Counted from the stretch's first letter, positions 47,673 to 59,899 are shown. The stretch: DNA of 64,000 nt from Beta vulgaris subsp. vulgaris (GCF_026745355.1 NC_079205.1:39901056-39965055); one strand, 5' to 3'. Notes: generated from the letters alone by a model not told the origin. Numbers and translations: made by a program.

Positions 47673-47933
47673 AAGTTTCGTCCCGAAACTTAACACAAAC
47701 CCTCTTGTTTTCGAAAGTCTGAACTCATCATTTCGAAAATCTTTGAAGAAAAGATAGTGCCTCTGGTGCACTTTCCCATTTTTAAACACTTGTGTACTAC
47801 GAACACTTTTCTTATGCGGAGACTCTACTTCTTTTGCACTAACATGTGCAAATTGCCCAACATAGGCATACATATACATGAAAATGTCATAAAAATAGAC
47901 AAAAAGCGCGAAATTTATCGCATTCTACCCCCC

Positions 47934-48340
47934 TTAAAGAAAACGAGTTACGCCCTCGTAACTCACCTCAAGGAATAGGTCTGGATACTTTTTCTTCATA
48001 TCCTCTTCGGCTTCCCACGTTGCCTCTTCTGACTCGTGGTTAGACCAAAGAACTTTGACAATATGCACATCCTTGTTACGCGTACTACGCACTTTCCTGT
48101 CGAGAATCTTGACAGGTCTTTCCTCATAAGTGAGGCTACTATCTATCTGACTCGTTCAGGCTCTAACACATGGCGCTCATCAGGGATATAGCGCTTCAAT
48201 TGGGATATGTGAAACACATCGTGCATCTTTTCAAACTCCATTGGCAATGCCAATCTATAAGCTACTTTCCCAATGCGCTCCAAAATTTCATATGGGCCTA
48301 CATATTTAGCACTCAGCTTGCCCTTTTTCCCAAATCGCAT
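47934..48340 (-). pseudogene. Integrase C-terminus and chromodomain of the chromovirus
   Basis: The frame carries the integrase C-terminal module ([19 protein letters not shown], then [11 protein letters not shown]). After a frame change near 48140 it carries a chromodomain running from LTYEERPVKILDRKVR through VLWSNHESEEATWEAEEDM to the stop at 47934. The aromatic/acidic pattern of the chromodomain is intact. Chromodomains direct integration towards marked chromatin in this family. The break from the upstream integrase frame is at about 48344. Confidence 0.85.
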
Positions 48341-49223
48341 AACGCCTTTGTGGGTGATACTTTCAGGAATACTTTATCACCTACAGCGAACTCATCTTCG
48401 CGCCGCTTTAAGTCTGCGTAACTCTTCTGCCTATCTTGCGCAGCTTGAATTCTAGCCTGAATCAATCTAACGTTCTTGACGGTCTCCTCAATGAATTCTG
48501 TCCCCAAAACTACATTCTCACTATAGTCGTTCCAGCAAATGGGACTTCTACACTTCCGACCATATAACGCCTCAAAAGGTGCCATCTTGATACTCGCATG
48601 GTAACTATTATTGTAAGAGAACTCAATCAAATCTAATTGGTCCTCCCAACTTCCTTGAAAATCTATAGCACAAGCTCGCAACATGTCTTCCATAGTTTGG
48701 TTAGTCCGCTCAGTCTGACCATCGGTCGCAGGGTGAAAGGCGGTACTCATCTTTAATGTTGTCCCAAGGTTTGCTTGTACCTTCTTCCAAAACTTAGATA
48801 GAAATCTAGAGTCACGGTCTGAAATAATGTCCTTTGGGACTCCGTGCAATCTCACTACATGCTTGATATAGGTTGTAGCGAGTTGCTTCTTCTTCCATGT
48901 CTCCTTAATAGGTATGAAAATAGCGGACTTGGTCAGTCTATCCACTATAACCCAAATGGTATCATTTCCCTCCTCGACTTGGGTAAGGCAGTCACAAAGT
49001 CCATAGAAATCGAATCCCACTTCCATCCAGGAACCTCTAGTGGTTGGACTGTCCCCATGGGCCTCTTATGGTCTATCTTCACTTTCTGACAGGTTAGACA
49101 CTTAGACACATACTCGGCTACCTCTCGTTTCATGTTCGGCCACCAATATATCACCTTAAGATCCTTATACAACTTGTCACCCCCAGGGTGCACAGAATAT
49201 GGAGTGTTATGTCCCTCATCCAT
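48313..49223 (-). pseudogene. Integrase core of the chromovirus
   Basis: Zinc-binding His residues (HNTPYSVHPGG) and CLTCQ at the N-terminus are in the frame 49223-48945. The catalytic core continues in another frame, 49026-48313, with the three acidic residues in SMDFV, IISDRDSRF and NQTMEDML. Frame changes occur near 48960-49000 and at 48344, where a G run is one base short of what the frame needs. Otherwise the sequence is well conserved. Confidence 0.88.
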
Positions 49224-49502
49224 AAGACGTCTCTTTAGATCGTTACACTTCTGTGGTACACACCACCGTCCCTTAAACCTTAGACTCCCATCCTCATGAA
49301 TCTTGAAGTCTACTTCTTACCTTGCTTCATTTTCTCTTTTATCTTATCTAGATGCTCATCCCCACTTGACCCTCAATGATCTCATCGAAAATGACACTCC
49401 CAAAGAAAGTTACTGAGTCTAGCCTCACTTTCCCCAGGATTTAAAATTTCTAGGTTCAACCTTTGCATATCTCTACACAACTCCTCAGGAACTATCAAAG
49501 AC

Positions 49503-49920
49503 TCAGGCTATGACTCGATTTCCACTCAAGGCGTCAGCAACCACATTGGCTTTCCCTTCATGATACTGGATGTCTAGATCGTAATCCTTAATCAACTCTA
49601 GCCATCTCCTTTGTCTCATATTCAAGTCTTTTTGGGTAAATATGTATTTCAAGCTCTTATGGTCTGTGAATATCTTGCAGTTGCCCCATAAAGATAATGT
49701 CTCCAAATCTTCAATGCAAATACAATGGCAGCTAACTCTAGATCATGGGTAGGGTAATTAGCCTCATAGGTTTCAGTTGACGCGATGCATAAGCTATTAC
49801 CTTCCCATTCTGTTGCAATACACAACCCAAACCATTCTTCGAAGCATCACTATAGACCTCAAATCCCTCATTCCCATCAGGTAGGGTTAAGACAGGTGCA
49901 GTGGTTAAACGATCTTTCAA
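49503..49920 (-). pseudogene. RNase H domain of the chromovirus
   Basis: Two frames carry the Ty3/gypsy RNase H. The first is [20 protein letters not shown] with ASRQLKP. The second is [34 protein letters not shown] and VADALS. A frameshift near 49720 separates them. The domain removes the RNA strand after minus-strand DNA synthesis. Confidence 0.85.
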
Positions 49921-50019
49921 GATCTGGAAGGCTTCCTCACACTTCTCATTCCACTCAAACTTGGTCCCTTTTTCATTAAATTGTCATAGGTCTGCTATTT
50001 CGAGAAATCTCTCACAAAT

Positions 50020-50953
50020 CTCCTATAATAGCCAGCTAAACCCAAGAAACTTCTAATGTCAGTCACACTCTTTGGAGTTGGCCACTCACTCACAGCTTGA
50101 ATCTTAGCAGGATCTACAGAGACTCCTTCCTTAGACACAAAATGACCCAAGAATGCTACTTTCTCCAAACGAAATCGCACTTAGAGAACTTGGCATATAG
50201 TTGGTTCTTCCTCAAGGTTTCAATATAATCCTCAAATGTTCATCGTGTTCGGTTTCATTCCTCGAATAAATCAAAATGTCATCATGAAAACCACTACGAA
50301 CTTATCTAAAAATCGCTGAAAGATTCTATTCATCAAATCCATAAATATAGCAGGAGCATTGTTAACCCAAATGGCATTACAGTGAACTCGTAGTGACCAT
50401 AACGCGTTCTAAAAGCAGTCTTAGGTACATCCTTATCAGCTACCCTCAACTGGTGATATCCTGAACGTAAGTCAATCTTCGAGAACACACTAGCTCCGTT
50501 CAATTGATCGAATAGGTCATCTATTCTAGGCAAAGGGTACTTGTTCTTGATGGTAACATTATTCAACTCCCTGTAATCGATACATAACCTCATACTCCCA
50601 TCCTTTTTCTTCACGAACAAAACAGGAGCTCCCCAAGGCGATGCACTCGGTCTGATATAACCCTTATCCAAAAGTTCTTGCAATTGCGTCTTTAACTCAC
50701 TCATCTCAGGAGGTGCCATTCTATAAGGTGCCTTAGATATAGGTGCAGTTCCAGGAACTAAGTCTATGGTAAACTCGACAGCTCTTGCAGGCGGCATACC
50801 TGAAATTTCACTCGGAAATACGTCCATAAACTCATTCACTATTGGAACATCCTCAAGTTTTAACTCAGCTTCTTTACTCACATCTTGCACACTACAGAAA
50901 AACAGCTCACACCCCTTTCTCATCAACTTCTGCACTTGTAGAGCAGAGATCAC
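50020..50953 (-). pseudogene. Reverse transcriptase domain of the chromovirus
   Basis: The frame from 50953 runs through a protease-RT linker, [39 protein letters not shown] and [14 protein letters not shown]. It breaks at about 50361, before the catalytic Asp-Asp motif. The remaining RT motifs appear in other frames, with further single-base breaks near 50281, 50221 and 50175, before [13 protein letters not shown] at 50170-50130. The spacing of these breaks is notable given the otherwise good conservation. Confidence 0.88.
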
Positions 50954-51141
50954 CCAAAGTTTTTAGGTTTCCCAAATCGTCTATATGAGGTAAATTTTCC
51001 CGAAGGGTTTCTCAACACTACTTTCTGGACTTCACAATCGATCCTGGCCTTGTAATGACTCAACCAGTTCATCCCAAGAATCACATCTAAATCTCCTAAG
51101 TTAAACTCGATTAAATGGAGGAAAGACACTCCCTCCTATCT

Positions 51142-51378
51142 TCAAAGGTAAGTTCTTAAACAACTTAGTACACTTAACGACTTCCCCAGTAGGAATACTA
51201 ACAGACAATCAATTGACTCATACTCCACCAATCCCAGACTCTTTAAAACAGAAGGCGAAATAAAAGAATAAGTAGCCCCCGAATCGAATAACGTTTTAAC
51301 GAAAACTGAGTTGATAGAGAAATTACCAGTTACCACATCCGCAGATCTCTCTGCCTCGTTATGACTCATCACGAACAC
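51142..51378 (-). pseudogene. Aspartic protease domain of the chromovirus
   Basis: The active-site motif LFDSGATYSFIS with following SVLKSLGL is intact. The frame is lost near 51200, before the second half of the domain, which continues in other frames towards the RT. Confidence 0.82.
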
Positions 51379-51408
51379 TTTTCCTGCAGGTTTGTTCTGG
51401 GTAGATTA

Positions 51409-52400
51409 TCATTGTAGTAGGCCTACTATGGTTTCCTTGGTTATTCTGACCTCCAGGCTAGGACCCTGGTTCCCTATTTGATTAGACCCTGGCTTAGCCT
51501 GATTACCTATTCCCTGATTCTCAGTCCTTTCCATGCTTGCGTAGCACTCAAACTCTCTATGACCCTTCTTCTGGCAGTAATGACAAGTCACAAGTCTCCC
51601 TTACAGTCCCCCAGGATGGTTTTTGTTGCACTTCTTACAATGGTAACCCTTTCAGGTCTACCCTGACTACGTTATCCTGGTTGGTTCTTCCTTGGAAATT
51701 ACCATTCCCATTCCGGTTTTTCTTAAAGTTGCTTTGGTTTCCCCAGTACTCACCTCCTTTCTCTTTCACCAACTATTCCAGCCTTCTTATCCTTCTCGAT
51801 TGCAACCCATAAATATGAGAAGCTCTCCCATACCCACATCTAAAGATGTAAAGGTTTCACCCCCTAAACCCAACTGGATCTCATCAGTCAACCCCTGTTC
51901 GAACCTCTGAGCCTTAAGCTCTTCAGTAGCTACAACCTCAGGTGCAAACCTAGACAAGGCTATGAACTTACTATAGTATTCAGAAATGGTCATACTACCC
52001 ATTCTAAGGTTGATGAACTCTTGGGCTTTCTGCTTCCTCATGAAGGCAGGGTAAAACTTTCCTCTCAGCACAATCACAAAGGCTTCCCAATTGAATCCCT
52101 CAGCAGCACTCAATCTAGCCCCTTTTCTCTCCACCACAAGTCAGCCTCATCTTTCAGGTATAAAACAGCTTGTCCTACTCTCATGTCAGCAGGGCAATTC
52201 ACTACCTCAAACAACTTTTCAAATTCCCTAATCCAGTTTTCTAGGAAAGTAGGGTCAGCTTGTCCCTTAAAGTAAGGTGGTTTCACTTTGGACAGTCTTT
52301 CAAACATTTCTCCAGCAGTCTCTGGACGTTCAACCTTGTCCTGGTTCAGTTTCTCCGCCAAGAGGCGAATAGCGTCAGCTAGTTCAGTGTTGTTAGCCAT
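51409..52400 (-). pseudogene. gag of the chromovirus
   Basis: The start codon at 52400 begins MANNTELADAIRLLAEKLNQ. The capsid part includes VKPPYFKGQADPTFLENWI and DEADLWW. The frame shifts at a C run (plus strand, 52119-52122) and continues through GFNWEAFVIVLRGKFYPAF to about 51787. The CCHC zinc knuckle CHYCQKKGHREFEC follows at about 51550-51590 after more frame changes. Gag packages element RNA in cytoplasmic particles. Confidence 0.87.
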
Positions 52401-52877
52401 TCTACTTCGGGACCTGAAAGTAATATAACTCTACTCAGGCTCCAGAAAACTAGTATAGACATCTAAGCAAGACAATACTTGATTTGATCACTAAGGATCG
52501 CATCACATACAATTTCACTAAGTTTCAACATGGAATGTTCACTAATATTCATACAGTTGTTCACGTAAGTAAATTCATAGTCACATGAATTTAGGCAAGA
52601 AAATTGTCATCACAAATGAAAATAAAAAAAAAATATTCCCCATTACGTGTCCAAAATAAATTTTTACTCCTTGAGCTAAACAAACTAAATTTATTCTTCC
52701 ATAGAAGGAGAAAAAAAAATGTGAAATAAAATAACACACTAGTATAAATATATATTTCCTAAAATGCTAATCCTATAAAACACCTTTGTCCGTTGGCATA
52801 TACCCAACCTTATTCTTTTAACTAAAACTTTATGTACCTCTATATATATAAAAAAAAAATATCTATAAGTTTATAAC
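52401..52877. other. Non-coding spacer between leader ORF and gag
   Basis: AT-rich sequence of about 480 bp with no recognisable gene or motif. It separates the acidic leader ORF from the gag start codon. Confidence 0.5.
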
Positions 52878-53269
52878 TTATGGCACTACACTGCCATCCT
52901 TGTCCTTATCTTCCTTATATTGTTGAGGTACAAAGTCTTCATCACTAACTTCGTCCTCTTCGTCAGTCTCATAGTAGTCAACGAATTTCCTCTTGATCTT
53001 AGACTGCCTAGTAGGTATGGTGTCCAAGTCTTCCTCAGGTTCAGATTCCACCCTCATACATGCATCATATATGTCTTCTCTGGTAGTTCCTCTAGCATGA
53101 TCCATTTCTATGATGACTTCATCATCCCTAGCATAGTGTCTCCTCAAGATGCGACGCATTATCCAATGCAGTTCTTCATATTCTCTATGGTCAATGGGTG
53201 GTGATGGTCGTCGTCTTCATCGTCAGTCAGGACGATAGGGTTAAAGTAGTTTCCTAAATTTGCAGCCAT
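52878..53269 (-). CDS. Extra acidic ORF in the leader of the chromovirus (about 120-130 codons, one frame break)
   Basis: On the element's sense strand, between the primer-binding site and gag, a frame starts at ATG 53269 (MAANLGNYFNPIVLTDDEDD). It changes frame once near 53175 and continues as EELHWIMRRILRRHYARDDE to VESEPEEDLDTIPTRQ and KRKFVDYYETDEEDEVSDED, stopping at 52878. It has acidic clusters, a basic KIKRKF patch and no domain I recognise. Standard Tekay elements are not known to me to have a protein gene here. It may be element-encoded accessory sequence or captured host sequence; expression is unproven. Confidence 0.5.
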
Positions 53270-53999
53270 AATAGTAGAGCTACATCACAATAACCCAAAA
53301 GGTTTAGCACTCTTCCTTAACGTATTCCCACCAAGAATCAAAGAATAAGAAAACAAAGCATGTAAATATAACACTTTAATAGGCAAAAAGGATATAACAA
53401 TTAGCAGGAAAGAAAACATTCATGCATCGTTAGTAGGGAAGAAAAATAATAATGCACTTATTTGCAGGGAAGAAAATTTATAATGATGCTGAACTAAATT
53501 TTCAATGCAGGCATATAATATTTTTATCCTATATGCCCTTCCTATACTACCCATTCTCACAATGTCATGTTGTAAACCCTTAAAGGTATGAAAATAATGC
53601 AGGCACTTTTTATAAAACATTACTTTTGTGCCTAAATAAATTTTCTAAAAAAAAATTTCGAACTCAAAGACATTCGAAAAAAAAAATTTTACTCGACAAA
53701 ATTTTTTTTTTTTTTTTTTTTTATTCGGCTCCTTAAAAAAATTTCCGAAAAACGAAAACGAAAACGAAAGAATTTCGAACTCCGACTTTCGGAAAACGAA
53801 TTCCGAACCTAATTTCCGAAAAAATTTCGGTTTTAAAAAAAAAATTTGATCCTCAAAATATTTGTGTTCATTTTCGAAATGAAACGTAGGAGCATACTAA
53901 GGTTTCCTTCAAATAATCAATAAGCTAGGTAACTTAAGAAGCTAAAGTCACTTAATAAGCTAGTTAGTTAGGCGCCTATAAGTCTTAAACTAACCTAAA
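53270..53999 (-). other. Untranslated leader of the chromovirus
   Basis: Non-coding leader, with a poly(T) run on the plus strand (about 53700-53722) followed by CGAAAACGAAAACGAAAG-type low-complexity sequence (53745-53850). Confidence 0.6.
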
Positions 54000-54013
54000 G
54001 CTCCCAGATACCA
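54000..54013 (-). other. Primer-binding site of the chromovirus (initiator-Met tRNA)
   Basis: On the minus strand TGGTATCTGGGAGC lies three bases inside the 5' LTR border. It resembles the plant initiator-Met tRNA complement TGGTATCAGAGC with mismatches in the second half. Confidence 0.75.
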
Positions 54014-54016
54014 CTT

Positions 54017-56513
54017 TGTAACACCCCGATAATTCTCTCTTTCTAGAAAATACTTTATAATATAAAACTTAGAGAATTACCCAGGCATTATCGCCCGTGT
54101 GAAAACGTTTCGGCTTACTCAGAATTTTGCAGCGGAAAACTTACTAAAACAAAAATCAACTTTATTAAACTTATGAAACCAAAACAATGTTAACTAAACA
54201 CACCAACTAAATAAACTAAATTAATAAAATTCCTAGAAACAACTTAAAATACTAATGACAAAAAGCCTCTCCATTCCAGATTCCCCAATGGTATGCATCT
54301 TCGAACCTGTAATGTCAATGCTTTTTGACTCTGCTCCCCGAAGGATCACCACAGGATCAATAGGCAAAGCCATGATCACAAACACAGACAAGCACGTAAT
54401 CAGCAAAGCTGAGTACTACATATCAGACAAAATAATCCTAAACATGATACTACACAATTGCAGGGATAAATAATACATAAATAAGTAATACTCTGCAGAC
54501 GATTTTACTGAACTAAACTTAAATTACTTTTATCACTTTAATGGAATAGTTATTAGACGAGTTGTCCTGCCAATAAAAATGAAATGGGGCGCGACTCCGC
54601 ATTTCAGAGTGACCTGCGATATCGAGGAACCTTTGAATAAAAAGGGATGGTGATCAACCCATCCTAGAAAAGCTATGCACGCTCACCATAACCCCAACCC
54701 TTATGTCCAACTCTAGACGTGCATACTAAAGTCTATAACTTATTCTCGTTTCACTTTACGTTGCATTCTTTTAATACTTGTATGACACCACAACAACCAA
54801 ATAATACACAATTCATAATCACATAATCATAACAAAATTCCTTTTATCTTTAGATTAACAAGTGTTCACAACTTATCAATCAAGACTCCTTTTATTTCTT
54901 TTTATCCTTTGTTGAACCCAGCCAACAGAAATCCGTACCTTTACATAGGTATAACCATACTTACCAAATAAGATCCCGGTTCTTATAAGATAAATAAAAA
55001 CTCAAAGAATCCATGATTCCAATTTACTTACATTAATTCACTCACGAATTAATACCAAACTAAACTTAGTTGCTTGCATCAAACTTCCATACAAACAAGT
55101 CATACTTAACATATTCTCATTTACATGTAGCACAAGCAATAACATGTAAAGATTATAGTAAATCATATACATACAACAAGGTCCTATACATGATACTAAT
55201 AATAAAAACATCCCTAAGGCATGTTCTAACCATTTAGCACGTAGACTATGTACGTACCTCGTATAAACGTAACGGTAGGCCACTTTTAAGCACTAAAAGT
55301 CCCCTACAGTGAATTCTCCGCCTAAAACAACCAAGAAATCGAGTAAATACTTGTACTAAAAAAAATACAGCAACTTTAAAACGTCCCAAACCCTTTTAAA
55401 CTTCTTTAAAAATCGCTTTTATAATTTAAACTCTCATTATTTTTAATCCCTAGTATAGATAAACTATTCTAGTGATTAAAAACCATTAAAAACCTTAAAA
55501 TATTAACTTTCTGAATTTCCAGCAACTATAAAATTTTCTAAACCTTCTGAAAATATTTTAAATGAATATAAAAATCGTATTCCAATCAAAAATCATATTC
55601 ATACTCTAAATATGCGATTTCTAGTGATTTAAAACCCTAAAAATCACATCTTTCATGATTAAAACTAAAAATAATAAATCTGAAATTTTTCTTTTATACA
55701 TATGATCCGAAAATACATATTTCATAATAAAATAATAACTCAAATCGAAATCATGCAAATAATAATAAAATAACAATAAAAATTAGAACTTTAATGGAAT
55801 CTTAAAGGAGAAGTAAAGAAAACAACCAAAATAGAGGAGGAGAAGGGGCGCCGAGGCTGGACAGCAGCAAGGCCGGCGGAAACACTTTTTGGCTCCAAGA
55901 AAAAGGTTTGTGACGTTTCTTGTTCAACAAGAAACGTTACTTAGCGAAGAAGAAACGATTTTTGAGAGAAATAATGAAAGTCACGCTCAAGAGGAAGAGG
56001 AGAGAGAAAATGTCGAGTGAGAGGAAGGCTCAAGGATCACGTGCAAGTGAGGAGAGAGAAAATAAGGTGTAGGGCAAAAATTCGGGTTTTAGGATATTTA
56101 AATAGGCTAATCCTATTGGGCTTAGGAAAAGAAAGAATTTAATAATTAAAACAATAGGCTAATCCTATTGGGCTTAGGAAAGGAATTCAATAATTAAAAC
56201 TTTGATGACTAACAAGATGGGCTTGTTAGGACTTTAGTCATCAAATTATCCTTTCCCTTTTTATTTCTTTTGGGCTTTCGATTCCATTAAGTTTCTTTTC
56301 AAATATACTTTTAATAATTAAACTCTTATTTAAAACACGCTTAATTAAAATATCACAAACTTTATTAAGCTTAGAAAAATATTTTTAGTTGACTTTTAAA
56401 ATAGTCAACCTTTTAAAAGTCAAATCATTTTCCAAACTCATTTGGATTTAATATAATTACGTAAATAACTTAATATATTTATGAAAAATCCTTTAAAAAT
56501 GTGGGGGATTACA
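54017..56513 (-). repeat. 5' LTR of the chromovirus (2497 bp)
   Basis: Same termini and content as the LTR at 45131-47655, including the 25-bp palindrome (55913-55937). A TATTTAAATA box (56095-56104, minus-strand reading) is a candidate TATA element for the transcript. Net 28 bp shorter than the partner, mostly through scattered small gaps. Confidence 0.95.
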
Positions 56514-56518
56514 GGTTG

Positions 56519-56960
56519 GCTCCATTATTGCAATGTTCCATTTGTCAACGTCACTATTTTGCCACATGACATTGAGTATACTTTCCTCTGGTGATAAATG
56601 CTTTACTAGATTTGTGATATATGGTTTTCCTCCGGTTGGAATAAACTCTTGGATAATTGATATTCATATCCTTGAAACAAAGATTAAATCAATAGTTACC
56701 ATATTGGGCATTGAGAAGAATGTCATATCTCACGTTTTAGCAATTATATTTTTGAAATGTGGTGTTTTTAAAGGTTTCATTTTGGGCATAGTTGTGGTGC
56801 AATTAAAGACGAAAATTTAGGCATGATATAGTGACGATATTTTCCAGTTTGAGCGAAACATAATATTAATCTCCAATGTTCAAGAATGGGAATCCATATA
56901 AATCGTCAAATCCCATAAATAACTAATACACACCTTCAAATCTTCATTCAAACTTCTATG
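56519..56960. other. Spacer between the two large retroelements
   Basis: A 95-codon open frame at 56533-56820 shows no recognisable domain. Nothing else is seen. Confidence 0.4.
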
Positions 56961-57408
56961 TGTTAAACCATTTTTTTCGGAGAACAAAACATTTATTTTA
57001 TTGGGCTTGTTTGGGCTTACTTCCTGGGTTAAGCCAGCTAGAGACAATTAAGCCCAATAAGGCCTTAAACCTCCAGAGGGCCCCAACTGTGATAGTTCCT
57101 CCCAGCTGTCGGTGCCCTCCAGCTGGCCTACAGTTGGGATATCCCAAGCACTATAAATACTCAACCCCCTCATCAATGAGAAGGTATTGAATTCTTACCT
57201 AACAAACCAGAGCATCTCTCTCTAGACTTTATCTCTCTAAGCTTGATCACTGACTTGAGCGTCGGAGAGGCGATCCCGGAACACCCCCCGGGCAGTCTAA
57301 CCGTTACTTTTGCAGGATTCCGGCGTACGGACTTTGGACTAGACATTCGAATCTGACCCGGTATTCCCTAAGCAAAGGAATCAGACCCTTAATTTCTAGA
57401 CAGAAACA
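56961..57408 (+). repeat. 5' LTR of the Tat-lineage element (left edge uncertain)
   Basis: The LTR must end near CA at 57407-57408, just before the primer-binding site. A TATAAATA box at 57152-57159 fits the U3 promoter. The left edge is a guess at a TG near 56959-56961, because the matching 3' LTR lies outside the window. Confidence 0.45.
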
Positions 57409-57411
57409 GTT

Positions 57412-57428
57412 TGGCGCCGTCTGTGGGA
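57412..57428 (+). other. Primer-binding site of the Tat-lineage element
   Basis: TGGCGCCGTCTGTGGGA is the primer-binding sequence style seen in many plant Tat-clade elements and differs from the initiator-Met site of the neighbouring chromovirus. It lies three bases after the LTR end. Confidence 0.8.
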
Positions 57429-57503
57429 TAGTACAAAAAGTTACTTCGCCACCACTCACTCAGATTTACTCACTCAGCTACTCAGCTCGAACGCCAATTG
57501 ACA

Positions 57504-59215
57504 ATGGCACCAACAAGAAACACTCGCGCTAAGCAAGCCTCTGACCAAGTCGGTCGGCTGGAAAGAGGCCACTCCCCCGCGCATAATAGGGAACCCCCGA
57601 ACCCCGGCCAGAGAGAGGCCACTCACCCGCACACAATAGGGAGGCTGAGCGGACCCCCTCTCCGGTCGGAGGTCACCACCGTCCAAACTCTGGACCCTCG
57701 GTCGGTCTCCCACAGATTCAGCATGTGGATCCTCAGCCGCTCTTTGCGTCTGACCTGGCCCTTATCACGGCTCAGCTCCAGGAAACTTTCCAAAAGGGCA
57801 TGATGGACATGATGGCCATGCTCCAACAGAGGCAGCCGCAACAAGTCTCCCGCTCAATCAGCATGAGCCCAGAGAGCGCACAGTCGTCCGCTCCACAGGG
57901 ACCACTCTCGTTCTAATCGGATCCGCAGCCTAGCCGGCCACGGTCCGATGCGAGAGACCCAAGCCACCGGAAAAGAAAAGTCGCGCGACAGGGGTCGGTC
58001 CGTCTGCATGCAGAAACCCATGTATCTAAATCCCCAAGAGGGGGGGCGGGTCGGAAACCCCAAGACGCCCGAGAATTCCTTAACAACAAGAAGCGCCTCA
58101 ACCAAGGCTACGACGCCCGGGAGTTCCTCAGGAAGAAAGCAAATGACCGAGAGGGCCAAGGGGACTCGGCTCATTCTCAGCCTCCTAGGCTAACTGGAGG
58201 GGCTCAAGTTCTTGATCCCCTTCAGCCAAGAAATCCTAGGGACCCAACCCCCAGGGAAAATCAAAACCCCCCTGATCGAGCCATTTGCGGGCCTAACCGA
58301 CCCAGATGATCATATGGCTAGTTACAAGGCTCAAATGAGCGTTCAGACAAGTTGCGAGGCCACTTGGTGCCGCTTCTTCCCACCACCCTCAAAGGTCTGG
58401 CCTCAATTGGTTCCAAGAACTCCGGCGGGGGTCATCACTGACTTCGCCATACTGGAACACCTCTTCATCCACCAGTTCGTAGCTGGAAAGAGGCAAAGAA
58501 AAACCAGCCTTCATCTCATGGGGGTGAAGCAAGACAAGAATGAATCCTTGTCGGACTATATAAAGAGGTTCAAAAGGAGTCCTCAAAATAACCGACCTAC
58601 AGGACGTGTAGCCTTCGCTGCCCTCATGTCCGGCTCCAACCGGGTCGGCTCAGATGGTCATTGGCCGAGAATGAAGTAAAACTTACTCGGAAGCCATGGC
58701 TGGGCCCAAAGATTCATCCAGGCAACGGATATCTGCCGTTACTCGGATGAGGGTGGCAAGAAGAGAAAAGATGAAGGAGGTACCTGGGTCAGCCTAAGCA
58801 TCAAAAACGGGGGCGGGATCGGCTCACCGATAATGGCAACGACCCCCGATTCAATAAAAACCGGAAAGAATCTACTTTGACATCCGGAACAAAAATTGGC
58901 TTCCCAGGCCAACGCCCATCCGGACATCATCGTCTCGGAGGGATAAAAGTTATGGTGGACTACCACAAGGAATGTGGCACACCACCAAGACTGTCGAGAG
59001 CTCAAGAAATCCTTGGAGGTTTGGCCGACCAGGGCAAGCTCAACCACTACCTAAAGCGTTCGAGCGAAGAAAAGGGGAAGCAAAAGGTGGGTCAGTCGAA
59101 CAGCGGGGACACGGAAGGATTCATCGGTGTCATCGCTGGAGGATTCGCGTCGGGAGGCCTAACCGGCGAGCACGCAAGGCTCACCTCCAAACCTCAAACA
59201 TCAGGTACTTGATGT
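57504..59215 (+). pseudogene. gag of the Tat-lineage element
   Basis: ATG at 57504 begins MAPTRNTRAKQASDQ. Later frames carry LITAQLQETFQKGMMDMM (about 57760), the capsid stretch EILGTQPPGKIKTPLIEPF with TDPDDHMASYKAQMSVQT (58228-58355), and FIHQFVAGKRQRKTSLHLMG with SLSDYIKRF (58463-58570). A zinc-finger region follows with YHKECG, and Lys/Gly-rich linker to about 59215. At least five frame changes interrupt it. Confidence 0.87.
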
Positions 59216-59220
59216 CCAGC

Positions 59221-59820
59221 TCCCTCGAGCTAGTGGCCCCGTCATGACCTTCGGGGAACCCAGTCGGACGTTGCACGTTCCGCACGACGACCCCCTAGTC
59301 ATCGAGCTCAAGGTAGCAATACAAAGGTGAAGAGGGTATTGGTGGATAGTGGGTCATCCGCCGATATAATCACCCTGACTGCCTAAAAAGTTGAAGTACA
59401 CCGAACGGGATGTTACCCCCATGGCTCAGCCGCTCATAGGCTTCGGGGGCAACTCTGTCCACCCGGTCGGATCAATAAAATTACCCACTCGGATGGGTGA
59501 AAAGGGTAAGGGGAGAAGCCTACCGATCGACTTCTTGGTGGTAGACATCCCTTTGCCTTACAACATAATAATGGGGAGGCCCATGCTAAACAAAGCCAAG
59601 GCCGCCATCTCCACCTACCAGCTCCTCTTGCAGTTTGAGACTGATGACGGGAAGGTAGGAAAAATTCAAGGCGACCAACAGGCCGCAAGAGAGTGCTATG
59701 TGAATAGCCTCAAAAATAACGACGTCCAAAAGGACTCGGACAACGACGTCCAAAAGGACTCGAAAAAAAGAAAATCGAAGGGGTCAGCCCTCAACCAGCC
59801 TCGGGGTGTACATAACTGAA
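59221..59820 (+). pseudogene. Aspartic protease region of the Tat-lineage element
   Basis: The active-site motif VLVDSGSSADII is at about 59338-59372, followed by a frame change near 59385. Then come PLIGFGGNSVHPVGSIKLP and FLVVDIPLPYNIIMGRPML, the flap and C-terminal parts of Tat-type protease. A short duplicated NDVQKDS unit (about 59718-59765) sits in the linker towards RT. Stop codon at 59819. Confidence 0.83.
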
Positions 59821-59899
59821 AACCCCAAGCAATACGAACGTCCTCAGCCAGCCGAGGAGACGAAGAAGTCGCGATCGGCCAGGACCCCGGTCGGACTGT

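Larger units (their letters stand above)
45131..56513 (-). mobile_element. Complete Ty3/gypsy chromovirus (Tekay/Del-like), 11.4 kb
   Basis: Long terminal repeats 45131-47655 and 54017-56513 begin TG and end CA. The element is flanked by the TSD GGTTG (45126-45130 and 56514-56518). On the minus strand the order is 5' LTR, initiator-Met primer-binding site, leader with an extra ORF, gag, protease, reverse transcriptase, RNase H, integrase, chromodomain, polypurine tract and 3' LTR. Protease-RT-RH-INT order marks Ty3/gypsy, and the C-terminal chromodomain marks the chromoviruses; motif style suggests Tekay/Del. Coding parts are interrupted by about six or more single-base frameshifts. Confidence 0.95.

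Noticed and set aside
56533..56820. 95-codon ORF between the two retroelements
   Set aside because: Hydrophobic but without a domain or homolog I recognise; chance ORF is the simplest reading.
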